This document shows, one piece after another, positions 11,766-22,617 of a stretch of DNA of 64,000 nt (positions within the stretch are counted from its first letter, which is position 1; the number at the start of each line of letters is the position of its first letter). The translations under genes were made by a program, and so were the position numbers. The stretch lies in assembly GCF_009727055.1 (NCBI RefSeq), contig NC_052359.1, positions 26,474,336-26,538,335 on the forward strand. Direction: 5' to 3'. The stretch is from Benincasa hispida (taxonomy: Eukaryota > Streptophyta > Magnoliopsida > Cucurbitales > Cucurbitaceae). The notes beneath the pieces are model-generated. The model was not told where the DNA came from. It did not search any database and was given only the letters and a program-made list of their open reading frames with translations.

Positions 11766-12379
11766 TCCAAAGAGGGATGCTCCCAGGGCACCACAAGGCC
11801 AAGCATGAATCTTACGGCATGATTATCCAGGGAGAAACGTGAGTGGAATCATTGACATATCATATATATCTCTTCCTCCCACTGAGTATTTTATAACGTA
11901 GGGTTTAGTTTACTTAGAAAAAGCACGACTACAAATTTTAAGTAAGTGACTTTTTAGGTTTACCCAAGTGTAACTTTCACCTTGGAAAGTTGAACAACTT
12001 TTGATCATCACTCATTAAACACTTTAATGAAGTCTTTAATCAACTGTCGCATGCTTGCAGAAAATCTATCTAATTCATCTTTCCAGGTAGGTTCCCATGT
12101 AGAGGTGTTCTGTTACCGTCAACTTAAATACCTCAGCTTAGATAGAACCCGCCTTAGACAAAAGATCCCTTATAAATAGATTTAATACAAATTTAATCTT
12201 TTATGCCAATAAATTCAATCCTATTAAACCGATTTAAAAAGATTGAACTTGGGTTGCTAATCTCTTTAGAACCTTGAACTTAGGTCTATCTCAATCTAAT
12301 TTTAAAACCCTTTTTAAAACATGAGTTTGCCTATGTTCGCATGGAACTCTTTCTTATCGATTTTAGTTCTAATTTCCAT

Positions 12380-12690
12380 TATAACGCTTATAACAGGAAA
12401 CAACCAAAATAAACACAAAGCGAAGATACACATACAAGGCATTCCTAACTCTTATAAATAGCCTAAGTTTCATGCTCCATGTATTGTTCATTCATTGCCA
12501 CTTTTATATAACACTTATATAACTAAGCAACGAACCATGCATACATGCTTCCATACACCCTTATACTATAACTCTTATAATATAAAGATGATGCATGAAA
12601 ATGCTTACTGCATGCATAAATATAACTCTTATATTTCTCTCTTATAACTTCATCATGCCAAAAGCTATATTATAACGCTTATAATATATG
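12380..12690 (-). repeat. TATAAC.CTTATA motif array in copia leader
   Basis: At least six near-palindromic copies of the motif ATAAC(G/T/A)CTTATA spaced about 45-70 bp, for example near 12381, 12448, 12505, 12560, 12620 and 12670. The matching array, reversed, is present in copy P at 30105-30430. Confidence 0.75.
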
Positions 12691-12760
12691 ATGCATGAAT
12701 AATTGCATAACCTATGGTGGGTTTTCTCAAAAAGAATTGTTGCCAATTCATGAAGTGTTC

Positions 12761-13479
12761 ATATTATCTAGATAACATATGATGCTTTTATCACCACAAG
12801 AAATTTTCACTATCAGAATTTTTCTTCATTACAATTAGATTGTAAATCTTGGCCAATACTTAATTCAGTGAAATTGTTCTACTAGTTAGCAACGAGAATC
12901 TCATCTCCGTTAAAGAAGTGGGAGGCATTAAAATGTTGTTTATTTATGCTGAATATGGTGCTTTAATCACCACAAGAAAAATTCATTTTCTCCAAAATCT
13001 AAATATTTCATAGAGTATGAATGGTTTTAGTAATAAGACATGTTTTCAAAAATTGTATTGTAAATATGTTCCAACTTTAAATAAATACATTTTTGTGTTA
13101 AAGGTTAGCACATTTGTGTACTAAACTGAGAGAGTGTAAGGATTAATAATCAAGAAAGAAAGACATATTCTATTCTTCTAAAGGGATACATGTCTTTGGC
13201 TTTAAATGACAGTTACAGGTAAATCTCTAAGAGTTAGAGTTAAATGATTATTACCTTTCAAAGGTCTTGATTCTCATGCAGATGTGTCAATAAAATTTTA
13301 TTAGATAACGTTGTCTGGCCAATGTCAGACTTTCTTATTTTGACCCACGTGATTTTATGATTGAAATTATAAGTCCGACTTCTTTGAAATGTTCAAAATA
13401 AATTAGATTAACATTTAAGTCATTTAGCAAGCTTTTTGTGACATTATGATTAGATCATAATGATTAGTATAGGATTGAT
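12761..13479. other. AT-rich spacer, nothing assigned
   Basis: No protein. It holds two copies of a short block 'atcaccacaagaaa' (12790 and 12968) about 180 bp apart. It may be more 5' leader of copy M, but no homology to copy P could be read here. Confidence 0.35.
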
Positions 13480-13841
13480 AGCTCTAAGAAAGCTAGTTTT
13501 ATATCCTTAACTCTACCATATTTGTATAATTCTTATGCATAAAATGTTCATTTTGTAGGTAAATTCATCTCCATGGCTAAAGAATTCCTAGAAGAAAAAT
13601 TAGTCAAATTGGTGTCAAAATGAAGTTTAGAATCAATAGAATTGAAGAAGTCACGAAAATTACAAAAATGCCACTCAAAAGAGCTCATCTAGTAATGCAG
13701 ACAGCATCATAACTCTCCCTCGATGCTGGTGTGTGATGTTTGAAGGCAATAGGTAAGGAAACAAGGCAGAATCGCAATGTTATCCTCGGCATCGTAGGGC
13801 TATGACTTTTGACGGAGTACCAAGCTTTTGCATGCGCATTG
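13480..13841 (+). mobile_element. Tat-like LTR U3 fragment
   Basis: The stretch around 13510-13565, including 'gttcattttgtaggtaaa', matches the reverse strand of about 49510-49580 at the U3 side of the Tat-like LTR at 48.15 kb. It stops where a different LTR begins at 13842. Confidence 0.45.
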
Positions 13842-14925
13842 ATAATGGGCAGAAATGCACGTTATCATAGTGCTAAGTTCTTAAATAATGTTGGGTTGCA
13901 TTGATAAAATATGTTAGATTGTGTCCAAAAAGCATTAAGTTTATTACATTGAGGTCACATGCGTTCATCGCATAGAAACAGGTTATTTTTGTATTTTTAT
14001 GTAGAATATGCGTTGACGCAAGGCGAAAATTGCGATCATAGGAAATCACTGGTCGAGCGCAGCATTACCGCAAGGCTTTGTGGTGATTGTGTTCGCAAAT
14101 ATCTAATCAAGAAGGATTGCCGCAACCTGGCTGACGCCATATGGTGGGCGCATCTGGGTGAAAGACATAATTAATCACGATGAGACAGAAAGCTGATGAC
14201 AATCGAATCCAAATTAAGTTGACAGCCGCTAACGATAACAAGTACATTCAGCTTTTCGGTGAAAAATATTTGGTGCATCAGTCAGGGAATTAAAGTCGTC
14301 CCATCTGTGCAATCAGGAGAGAGAAGCCGCCTTTCACCCTGGAAGTCCTATAAATACCAAAGGAATCTTTCAGAAAAGGGGTTCACCATCTTACGAGTTC
14401 ACAAGTCTGTACATAGTTTAGCTTTGTTCTTAGAAATTCTTTTACTTTAAGGCGGACGCGAGAGAAGGAGATTGTGCCGACAGATTGTTTCGGTAAGCTT
14501 GGGAGAGCACCAGAAGCATCAAGATCAAAGAGAGGGTCGACTCATGCGAAAATAGGAATATCTTTTCAACCGAGTAGAGATTGACAGTGTAAAAGCCTCG
14601 GTTAGCAAGGAATTGCTACCAGGCTCTCTACCTTCATCTTCCATTACTATTTTGTACTCAAACTCATTTATAGAAATGGAATTTACTTCTCTATATCTGT
14701 TCACTCTCTGTTATTTACGCATGAGTAGTTAAATCTGTTGAATGGGTTGAGAAGCACTTAGCTAGCTCAACTGGGGATCTTCATTCTATGCAATTATCTT
14801 GTATTATCTATGTTTCATTCGTCCATTAGAGATACTTGGGAGGGTAGCCTAAGGACAGGATCTAGGCTTGGGAAGGTCAAGTCAGAATCTAGGCTCGAGA
14901 GAATTAGATTAGAACGCATAATTTT
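13842..14925 (+). mobile_element. Athila-like LTR, 3' truncated
   Basis: It starts with TGATAATGGG, and the next bases form a terminal hairpin with CACGTTATCA. A TATAAATA box lies about 510 bp in (14349-14356), as in the related LTRs. The end region 14820-14920 ('tacttgggag', 'gaacgcat') is similar to U5 of the solo LTR at 29250-29330. It is cut at about 14925, where an LTR of another family begins on the minus strand. No internal region follows. Confidence 0.65.
14349..14356 (+). promoter_or_regulatory. LTR TATA box
   Basis: TATAAATA in the U3 of the LTR starting at 13842. The same distance from the LTR start is seen in the LTRs at 27965, 44813 and 52244. Confidence 0.55.
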
Positions 14926-16714
14926 CATGCGAATTTTTAGTATGATGCAAGTTCAGGCTATAAACTTGATGACATAGATTTTATGCGATGATATGTGATA
15001 CTACTTCTATATATTGCTATTAATGAATGTTCTTGTAGTATGTTGTGCGTTGTCACAATTTTCCTTGCATTAAAACAAGTATAATTTCACCGCAAGTTTC
15101 TCGGTGTGATTCGAGGTTGAACACAGGGACTGTTTGAGGTTATTGCGTTATGTTTGTGATATATGCGACCAGGGGTTTTTCAATTAATAAGAGAGTTTTG
15201 TGTACAAGTAATTAATCATGAGACAAAGTAAAGTAAAGCGGTAAAAATGCGATAATAACATAACATAAATTGCATTAAAGTAAATTGTGATAATGTAAAT
15301 CTAAGCTAAGATGATACAAGATACAGGTTTCATGATACAAGATACTGAGGTCAAGGCTGGCTGTGAAGATTATACAAAGATCGTGCAATGCGGTGACAAG
15401 TCTTATATATGAAGCAAAACAAGAAGATAATTAATACAAACATCGCAAGTTCCTTATTGCGTTAAAGATATAAGTACAAGTACGATTCTGCTTTTTCCTT
15501 GGCGTAAACCTCTTGGTGATCGGCCGCGTTCCCGCATCTCTGTGGTGAAACAGGGACGAATGTAATGAACGCAAGGTTGCTTCCATCTCTGGAAGTACTA
15601 CTCGCTTTAGTCAACGCATTCTTCTAACCTTCTTTCGATAGATAAGAATGACATCTTCACTTCTGCTCTCACAGGTGAAGATGTCGTCTAGCATGCCTTA
15701 GCTAAACGCATTTATCTCTTTAGCACAGATTAAGTACTCGTTTAATCCATATTAATTACCAAGGTATTAAGAAAACTTCATGGAGAAAACAACTAATGGA
15801 GGAACTGAAATAGACAGAAATGTGGAAATGAAAGTGATCGAGACATTTAATAAAACTATTTATCATCTGATACATGATTTGTGAATGAAGAGATTAAAAG
15901 AATGAAATACAATTGATGAAATAGAGTTAGAAACAAATACAAATAAATACCAACGTCTTGGCGCCGATCTGGTTGGAGATTTGCTTGCCGGCGTGGATGG
16001 ATCGTGTGGAAGGATGAGCTTCCCTCTCAGGCTTGCTCAACTGGTAGTAGGGATCTAAGCACAAGGCTTCACGGCAGGGATCTGACAGAATCGCACTGGG
16101 ACTCACCTCTCGGCCTTGTCTTTTCTCTTCCCAGATTTCTTCCGATCAGCACTCAGCTCAGCCTCTCTCTCAATATCTAGCATCAATTAGCCCTCGTATC
16201 AAGTATATCTTCTCTTAATTCTATGGGGGTATTTATAAGTGAAAAGCTTTGACTCTTAGCTTGTGAACCCTACTTCTTGTTATGTAAATTCCGAAGATGG
16301 AGGAATAAATATTCCTTCTGTTATGTAATCAGACCGTCAAATCTGCACAACGGTTGTACACATGTCACAACCCTCCACGTTTGCGTTGCTCAACTACATC
16401 TTTCGATCGGTTGCTCGCATGCAGTGTTGTTTTTATTACCGCATGCGGTTGAGATTCAGCTTGGGATCGATTATCGCATTACGCCGTCATTGCATTAATC
16501 GTCTCTTCATTGTTGATTGACGGGCGCAATGTGACAGAGATGCGTTAATCAGTTTCTTGTTGAGCCTTGATCGCATGTGGTGACTTGGTTTCCTGCAATA
16601 GAGTAGAAATATCCTCTTCTACCATCTTAATGATGTTAGTGGGTGTAATTACGATAATTTATATTTATTATATTTCTGAGCTAATTTTCATACAATCGAC
16701 GCATATTCCTAAGT
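14926..16714 (-). mobile_element. Athila-like LTR of the 52244 family, reverse
   Basis: Reverse complement of nearly the whole LTR at 52244-54091: the U5 end is near 14940-15000, the polypyrimidine and 'caccgcaagtttctcggtg' block near 15090, TATA side at about 16230, and U3 up to 'gtgggtgtaattacgataa' near 16645. Its outermost about 60 bp of U3 are missing, ending at 16714 against an inverted repeat. It has diverged from 52244 by many substitutions. No internal region is attached in this orientation, so it is a solo or truncated LTR. Confidence 0.8.
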
Positions 16715-16733
16715 ATATGATTGTATGAAAATT
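16683..16733. repeat. Perfect 15-bp inverted repeat at LTR junction
   Basis: AATTTTCATACAATC (16683-16697) and its exact reverse complement (16719-16733) are separated by 21 bp. Both arms derive from the same U3 segment, so two LTR U3 ends meet head to head here. Confidence 0.9.
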
Positions 16734-17394
16734 ATCAATAATCACGATTTGCTATAACGCATCGCACGATTTGCTAAACGATTATCAATAATCAAGAGAT
16801 AAGAGCTTAGGAATAAGCACGATTTGCTATAACGCATCGCATGCATCATAGAGATAGGATATGATTGTATGCGGTCACTTTGCCTTTATGCATTTTGCAT
16901 CATTGCATAGGAAAATAGTAGAGACTTAGGAATAAGCTCTATGGACACTTTAGCATTCAACACATAATTCTTAGACTTAGGAGCATCGCATTTGCATTGG
17001 AAAATGACTTGCTGTGCATAGTTGTAGGATGATCGCAAAGTCTGACGCATTCCCAAGTAACGCTAGCTAAAGACCTTTTCAACCCGTTCATCCGCATACT
17101 TAGTGCATCTATCACACAACTTACTTTTATCAAATCTGTCGCATTTGTTTATTTTTCATTATCGCAATCAACAAAAAAAACCAACAATCATTTGAGTTAT
17201 CGGTTACCGCAAAGTTTTCATAAAACTTACCACCGCATATTATTTTCATAAGTCCCTAAGTTCGACCCTAGACTTACCAGGAAACTCAATGGAGTTTTTC
17301 ACTTGGATTCCATTGAGGAAACTTGAGTGCTCAACGCATTTCCCCATCACATATCATCCATAATTTCACTTCATAAAATAATGCATCAAGTTTT
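16715..17394 (+). mobile_element. 5' LTR remnant before a gag
   Basis: It begins with a few U3 bases of the 52244 family, then low-complexity repeats ('cacgatttgctataacgcatcgc' twice, near 16743 and 16818), then a U5-like end with 'cgaccctagacttaccagg' and 'atgcatcaag' just before a primer binding site. It must be the 5' LTR of the gag element, with most U3/R lost or replaced. Confidence 0.55.
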
Positions 17395-17412
17395 CGGCGC
17401 CGTTGTCGGGGA
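17395..17412 (+). promoter_or_regulatory. Primer binding site, tRNA-Asp type
   Basis: CGGCGCCGTTGTCGGGGA matches the tRNA-Asp 3' end complement used by Athila/Tat elements, with the first T changed to C. Confidence 0.8.
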
Positions 17413-17554
17413 CTTCGGCAAAATAGTGTGCTAACGATAATTTTTTTATTTCTTTGTAAACTCTCAATCTCTGGCGAGTTATGACTCGGAGATTGAGAGG
17501 ACATTCAGAAGGAGATTAAGAGACTTTCAACAACAACAGTCAGACAAAGAAGAG

Positions 17555-19260
17555 ATGGTGGAGCAGCTTGAAAACGGAGCACCAAACAAAAACAATGTCA
17601 TGGCAAATCCAATCCTATTGGCAAATGATCGAAATAGACCCATTAGGGACTATGCATTGCCAAACTTCTATGATTTCTCTCCAGGAATCATGAGGCCTGC
17701 CCTCGACGAAAGCAGATTCGAAATGAAACCAGTGATGCTGTTGATGATCCAGACTACAGGGCAATTTGGAGGCTGGCATGGCGAGGACCCGCACGCCCAC
17801 CTCTACAGCTTTATCGAAATCTGCAATACTTTTGTGTTCCCGAACATCTTTGCCGAAGAAGTTCGACTAACTTTGTTCCCATTTTCTCTTTGTGATCAGG
17901 CAAGGAAATGGGCATATTCTCTTGAGTCGGGAGAGATCACTTCATGGGAACAGGTCGTGGAGAAGTTTAAAAGAAATACTTTCCACCGACTGAGAATGCT
18001 AGAAGAAGGAAACTCATAACAAATTTTAAACAAGACATGGATGAATCATTCAGTGATGCCTGGCGAGGTTTAAGAGGTTGGTCATGGATTGTCCATACAA
18101 TGGTTTGCCAGACTACCTTCAGATGGAAATCTTTTATCATGGTTTAAATCCCGCTTCGCAGACCGCTGCCAATGCGGTAGCCGCTGGTGGTCTGCTTGAC
18201 AAAATATATGACGAGGTGAAGAATATCTTGGATTGTATCTCTAAAAACCACGAGGTTTGGAGAAAGAGTGACCAGAGATTGAGAACCAAGGATATCGATG
18301 CAAGTAATGGTGCTATTGCTTCACTACAAAATCAGATGACCGCAATGATGAACTTAATTCAGGGAATTACGATTAGCAGCCCAACACCACAAAATGGGCA
18401 AATCGACGCAATCAGTCAAAACACCGCAAGATGTGCGACTTGCGGTGATGGGCACGCAATGGAAGAATGCCCCCAAAATCCATAGTTCGTTTACATTGTA
18501 AAAAACAATCCCTTTTCGAATACATACCACCCCGAGTGGAGAAACCACCCCAATTTTGCATGGAAGAATCAGCAACAGAACTTCCAATCTGTGGCACAGA
18601 AAGAAGGGCCATCGGGATTCTTCCCGTGCAATAATGGTCAGACGAGCAATCAAGCTAGTAGCTCGCAACCACCGCAATCCTCTTTCTTGGAGAGCATATT
18701 GAAGCAATATATAAAGGAAAACGAAACTATGCTTCAAAGTCAGGCTACGTCCACAACCTAGAGTTACAGATGGGCCAGACTGCAAGTGAGCTGAAGAACA
18801 GACCACTAGGGGCTCTGCCGAGTTCAACAGAACTCCTACACAACCCGCGGGGATCAGGTAATGAGCAATGTCAGGTTGTGACATTGCAAAGTGGAAAAAC
18901 TGTGGAGGAAGAGAGAAAGAAGCCTAGCCAGATTGCTTCCATTGTGGTAGAACTTGAAATTGCGGTGACGCAAGAAGAAGAAGGAGAAAAAAAAAAAAGC
19001 AATTGAGCTAGAGGTTGCATCGACCTCAAAGCCAACTAAGAAGAGGACCGTGATAGTGAAGTTACCACCTTTCCCATGGAGACTTTAAAGGAAAAAGAAT
19101 GAAGAGGTACAATACCAACGCTTTCAAATATACTAAAGCAATTACATATTAATATTTAATTCAGTGAAGTAATTGAGGAGATGTCTGCCTACGCAAAATT
19201 GCTGAAGGAAATGGTAACCAAGAAGAGGGGCACTGGTAAGTTTGCCATGGTGGCGTTGTA
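17555..19260 (+). pseudogene. gag: Athila-type gag, frameshifted
   Basis: Frame 17555-18019 gives the gag N-terminal and core region ('PNFYDFSPGI', 'GEDPHAHL', 'LFPFSL...ARKWAYSL', 'ITSWEQ'). A shift at about 18020 moves to 18078-18485 ('GLPDYLQMEIFYHGLNP', 'AAGGLLDK'), ending with a zinc knuckle CATCGDGHAMEEC (CX2CX3HX4C, the spacing of this lineage). A stop and further shifts precede the C-terminal coiled region 18770-19006 ('MGQTASELKNRPLGALPSST'). The start of the protease linker is readable to about 19255. Pol is absent: the element is cut at 19260 by LTR sequence. Gag would form the particle and bind RNA. PBS and 5' LTR remnant lie just upstream. Confidence 0.85.
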
Positions 19261-19265
19261 ACGTT

Positions 19266-19765
19266 GGAATTATGCTATACGATGCATGCACGGTTCAAGC
19301 TGATTGATATACAATAATGCCCTGACTTGACTCAATTCATGAAATACTACTTCTAGATATGCGTTATTCATGGATGTTCTAGTATTATTCTGTGCGTTGT
19401 CACGAGTTTTCTTACGTTGGAACCAAGTATAATTCCATCGCAAGTTTCTCGGTGTGATACGAGATCGAACACAGGGACTGTTTGAGGTTATTGCGTTATG
19501 TTTATTATACATGCAACCAGGTTTTTCAATCTTTAAAAGTATAGTTTGTGAAAGTATATAAAAATTGCGATAAAGTAAAGGAAAGTAGTAAAAATTCGAT
19601 AATAAAATAAAATGCAGTAAACCTAAACTAAAAAGGTACAAGATACAAGATTTATGATACAAGATACTGAGGTCAAGTCTGGCTATGAAAATTCTACAAA
19701 GATCATGTAACGTGGCAGCAAGTCTTATATATGAAACAGAACAGAAAGATGGAAGACAAGCCGAA
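19266..19765 (-). mobile_element. LTR R/U5 fragment of the 52244 family, reverse
   Basis: Reverse complement of about 53600-54060: 'tcgcaagtttctcggtgtga' near 19438, 'gggactgtttgaggttattg' near 19476 and 'gatactgaggtcaag' near 19660. No U3 is attached in this orientation. Confidence 0.75.
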
Positions 19766-19985
19766 TTTTACTCTATTTTGTAGGAGATCAAGTCACCGCT
19801 TGCGCTCAAGGCTCACGAGAAATTGATCAACGCATCTATGTCACATTGCGCCTGTCAATCAAAAATGAAGAGACGATTACCGCAATGACGGCGCAATGTG
19901 ACAGTCGATCCAGAGCAAACTTTCAACAGCATGCGGTAATAAAACCAACATCACATATCTTTACGTCATCAAGTTTATGGAAAAA
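19766..19985 (+). mobile_element. LTR fragment with U3 fused to U5 end
   Basis: 19766-19940 follows U3 of the 52244 LTR in forward sense ('gacgattaccgcaatgacgg' near 19870). It then jumps to the terminal U5 piece 'cgtcatcaagtttatgg' (near 19966), so the LTR centre (about 1.4 kb) is deleted. Confidence 0.7.
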
Positions 19986-20067
19986 TGAGCTTTTCGTTCA
20001 TTCGTCCATATTCATATTTGTTCGCATGTTGTAAATAGAATCATCACAATTAATCGTTACAACAATG

Positions 20068-21149
20068 CACACCTCTCGGTAGGTTGCTACATGCTTCATA
20101 TCCCTAATCCACATGAGTAAGTATGCAATACCCAAGCAATCTCACTAAGTGTTATAATGAACGTAAAGATGCTAAGCAAAGAAGATGGAAATGGAGTCGA
20201 AGGAAACAGAGAAATGCATTGAAAATAAATTGTATTAATTCCTTAATCACAAAATATCTTACAGGACAATATAAGAAAAGAAAGGAAATGAAATGATCGA
20301 CTGGAAGCAAAGACTTGCTTCCAGCGGATGTGCGTCAAGGGTGCCGGTGGTGCCATGGATGGGCGAAGGAGCTGACTCTCTCGAGATCTAGCTCCGATCG
20401 AAGGCTCCGGTCATCACTCGGAATGGATGAAGGAGGTGAAGAACTCTCAGGCATTTTCTCACACATTTTGTTTAGATCACGGGGAAATCCCAGAATCATA
20501 AGGATCATCCCCGGATAACCCGAATTTTTGCTCATTGGCTTCTCTTTATAGAGCTTGGACACCGACAGCATTAATTGTACTGCTCTATGTCTGACATTCA
20601 GCGCGTTAGTCCTTTCTGAACCTTTGCCAATAATGGCGTGGTAGGTAAAATGTCAGCATCATCTTTTGGTTTTTCTCGAGGTAGAAGGGTTGATGCGTTC
20701 ATTCCACCAACCTTGCGTTGATCCCATTAGTATGCATTTTCACGTAGCTGCAATCATTCAATGGCCATATTCGCTTAATACCGCAACTCTACATGATGAC
20801 CGCAATCGCTTGACGAGTGCAACTCCCATGCGATGGACGCATACGGCTGATTACCGCAACATCCATCCGTTGATCGATATGTTTGCCTTTGTAATGGAGA
20901 CTTTCTCTGTATGCGGTCATCTATGCGGTGATCCAATTTCTGTGTTTGCGTTCATTTCCTGCATTAGCTTCAAAAATAGAACATTGAACGCATAATTAAC
21001 GCAAAATAACGGGTTAGCTGAGATTCGACATGCTGATCGACGTAAGCTCACTTTCTCGTGAATTCCTATCATGATTGACGCATATTCTGCCTAACAACCT
21101 TCATAATTCTAAGTAAAAGGCCTAAGATGACATGCATTTCTACATGTCA
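20068..21149 (-). mobile_element. Athila-like LTR of the 27965 family, reverse
   Basis: Reverse complement of 27965-29030: 'acacctctcggtaggttgc' near 20072, 'tggaagcaaagacttgcttcc' region near 20303, TATA side near 20550 and the LTR start hairpin TGACATG...CATGTCA ending at 21149. U5 beyond 29030 is missing. It stands as an inverted partner of the solo LTR at 27965, 7 kb away. Confidence 0.8.
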
Positions 21150-22617
21150 TCAATGTTCAATGCACAGTGAGCTTAGTATTGAAATGTTAGTCCCAAAAGG
21201 GCTCCACACAAACAAAGTAAGCTAGATATGGAATGTTAGTCCTAAAAGGGGGGCCAATGCTAATGAATAAAATGCGTTGTGATGTCCACAGGTTTGACAT
21301 CAAAAGGAGAAGTACATTGAGAGGATTTCCAAAGACAGTGAGTGACTTTCATGCTTTAAATGATTTGTAAAGGCTTAATGAATGATTTAATAATGCATAT
21401 TTACTTAAAGCTATTTATGATAACTATTTTCAAATAGTTTCCAAAGTAACACATCTCTTTTTAATGTTATGATATGCACTTTGATGATCATGAGTATGCA
21501 TTAGTAGTAAATGCTTTAGGGCAACTAAGTCATAAAGAGATAAGAATGTGCCTTAGAATATACGAACAACTCAGTACTGAAGGACTAAATGAGAAGGTAC
21601 TGGAGCTTAGTTTAGATATCAGATTAGTATGTATAGCTCAGTACTGAAGGACTAAATGAGAAGGTACTAGAGCTCAGTCTTAAATACGAGATCAACATGA
21701 ATAGCTCTGTACTGAAAGACTAAATGAGAAGTTACTGAATCTCAGTCTTAGATACATATAGTACAGTACTAAAGGACTAAATGTGAAGGTATTGAAGTTA
21801 AGTCCTAGATATGAGTTCTGATGATTGGATCCAATCTACATGCGTGTAGGGTAGCTAAGGCTAGGACAAAGGTGATAGACAAAGAAAACACACCCTAACC
21901 TGCATATGTTATGAGAAAAGCTAGATGGAAGGTAGTGGGCAAAGTCAAAACACCTCAACCTAGAGTTGTATGGAGAGTTAGACAAAAGTGTTCCTTCTCT
22001 CAGTTAAATATTAATGCAGTTAAGTATGGTAAAGAGTGAACAAGAGGGCCACTCTCAACTAAGGCACAGCTCAGCAAAGCATAAAATGTGATTTGTTATG
22101 TTAATGATTATGTGAATGATGGTTGCCTAAGTTTATGTATTCAGTTAAAGCTTTCAGTTTTATTATCAGTTTTATGTATGATGCTTATGTTTTAAAGGTT
22201 AGTCACTCACTGGGATTCTATTTCACGTTTTCAAATGTTTTCCCCCTCTGGGTAGCGATCACTCCCCAGAAGACATCTCTGCTGCTGCTCTGTGACTCAA
22301 AGATACAGGTTGAAGAAATTAACGACTCTTAAATTGTTAATACATGTGTCTGTCATATGGGGACTAGTGTTATATGTTGGGCTTACTAAGTTGTAATGTA
22401 CATAAGCGTATGTATGAACAATTTTTAAAACCCGTAATGTAAATGTGTTTTTGTTTTGAGTTAATCTGTTCAGTATGTTGATGAAATGTATGTATACTAG
22501 AGTTTAAGACAGGTTAAAAAAGTTAGTTAGGTAGTAAGTGCCAGCAAAAGGGTTGGCAACTGCTGTAGTCACATCTCCTTCCAGGTAAAGAGGGTAATCT
22601 GAGATGGGGTGTGACAA
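21150..22617 (+). other. Non-coding LTR-like block, family not recognised
   Basis: No protein. It contains 'gttagtcccaaaaggg' twice (near 21190 and 21230), a 57-68 bp tandem repeat, and ends with 'gagatggggtgtgaca' (near 22602-22617). That end resembles the 3' terminus of chromovirus-type LTRs, so this may be such an LTR. Weak support. Confidence 0.35.
21569..21825 (+). repeat. Tandem repeat, four units of 57-68 bp
   Basis: Units starting about 21569, 21636, 21704 and 21761 share 'cagtactgaaggactaaatg' followed by 'agaaggtact' and 'ctcagtctta'. Units differ by several substitutions, so it is an old array. Confidence 0.8.

Larger units (their letters stand above)
8412..12760 (-). mobile_element. 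Copia element body, copy M, no LTRs
   Basis: This 4.3-kb minus-strand body runs from a long untranslated leader (12760 to 11240) through gag, protease, integrase and RT and stops abruptly inside RT at about 8412. It is homologous over its whole length to copy P on the plus strand at about 30050-34420, including the non-coding leader, so the two are one subfamily in opposite orientation. Neither LTR is attached, and RNase H, PPT and 3' LTR are lost. An adapter artefact sits at 11731-11765. Confidence 0.85.
11241..12760 (-). other. Long untranslated leader of copia copy M
   Basis: About 1.5 kb without an open frame but clearly homologous to 30050-31480 of copy P. It includes a block ending 'ctttgtcctaaacc' (rc), an imperfect pair of 'cccccttcgg' repeats collapsed around the adapter at 11731-11765, and an array of TATAAC.CTTATA motifs (12380-12690). 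Confidence 0.75.

Noticed and set aside
13959..14450. Two plus-strand frames of 71 and 63 residues as host genes
   Set aside because: They lie in U3/R of an LTR with a TATA box between them and show no domain.
18354..18884. 176-residue minus-strand frame
   Set aside because: It lies antisense to the gag zinc knuckle and C-terminus, which are clearly recognisable on the plus strand.
21569..21825. CRISPR-like array
   Set aside because: Head-to-tail units without spacer structure, diverged, in plant DNA.
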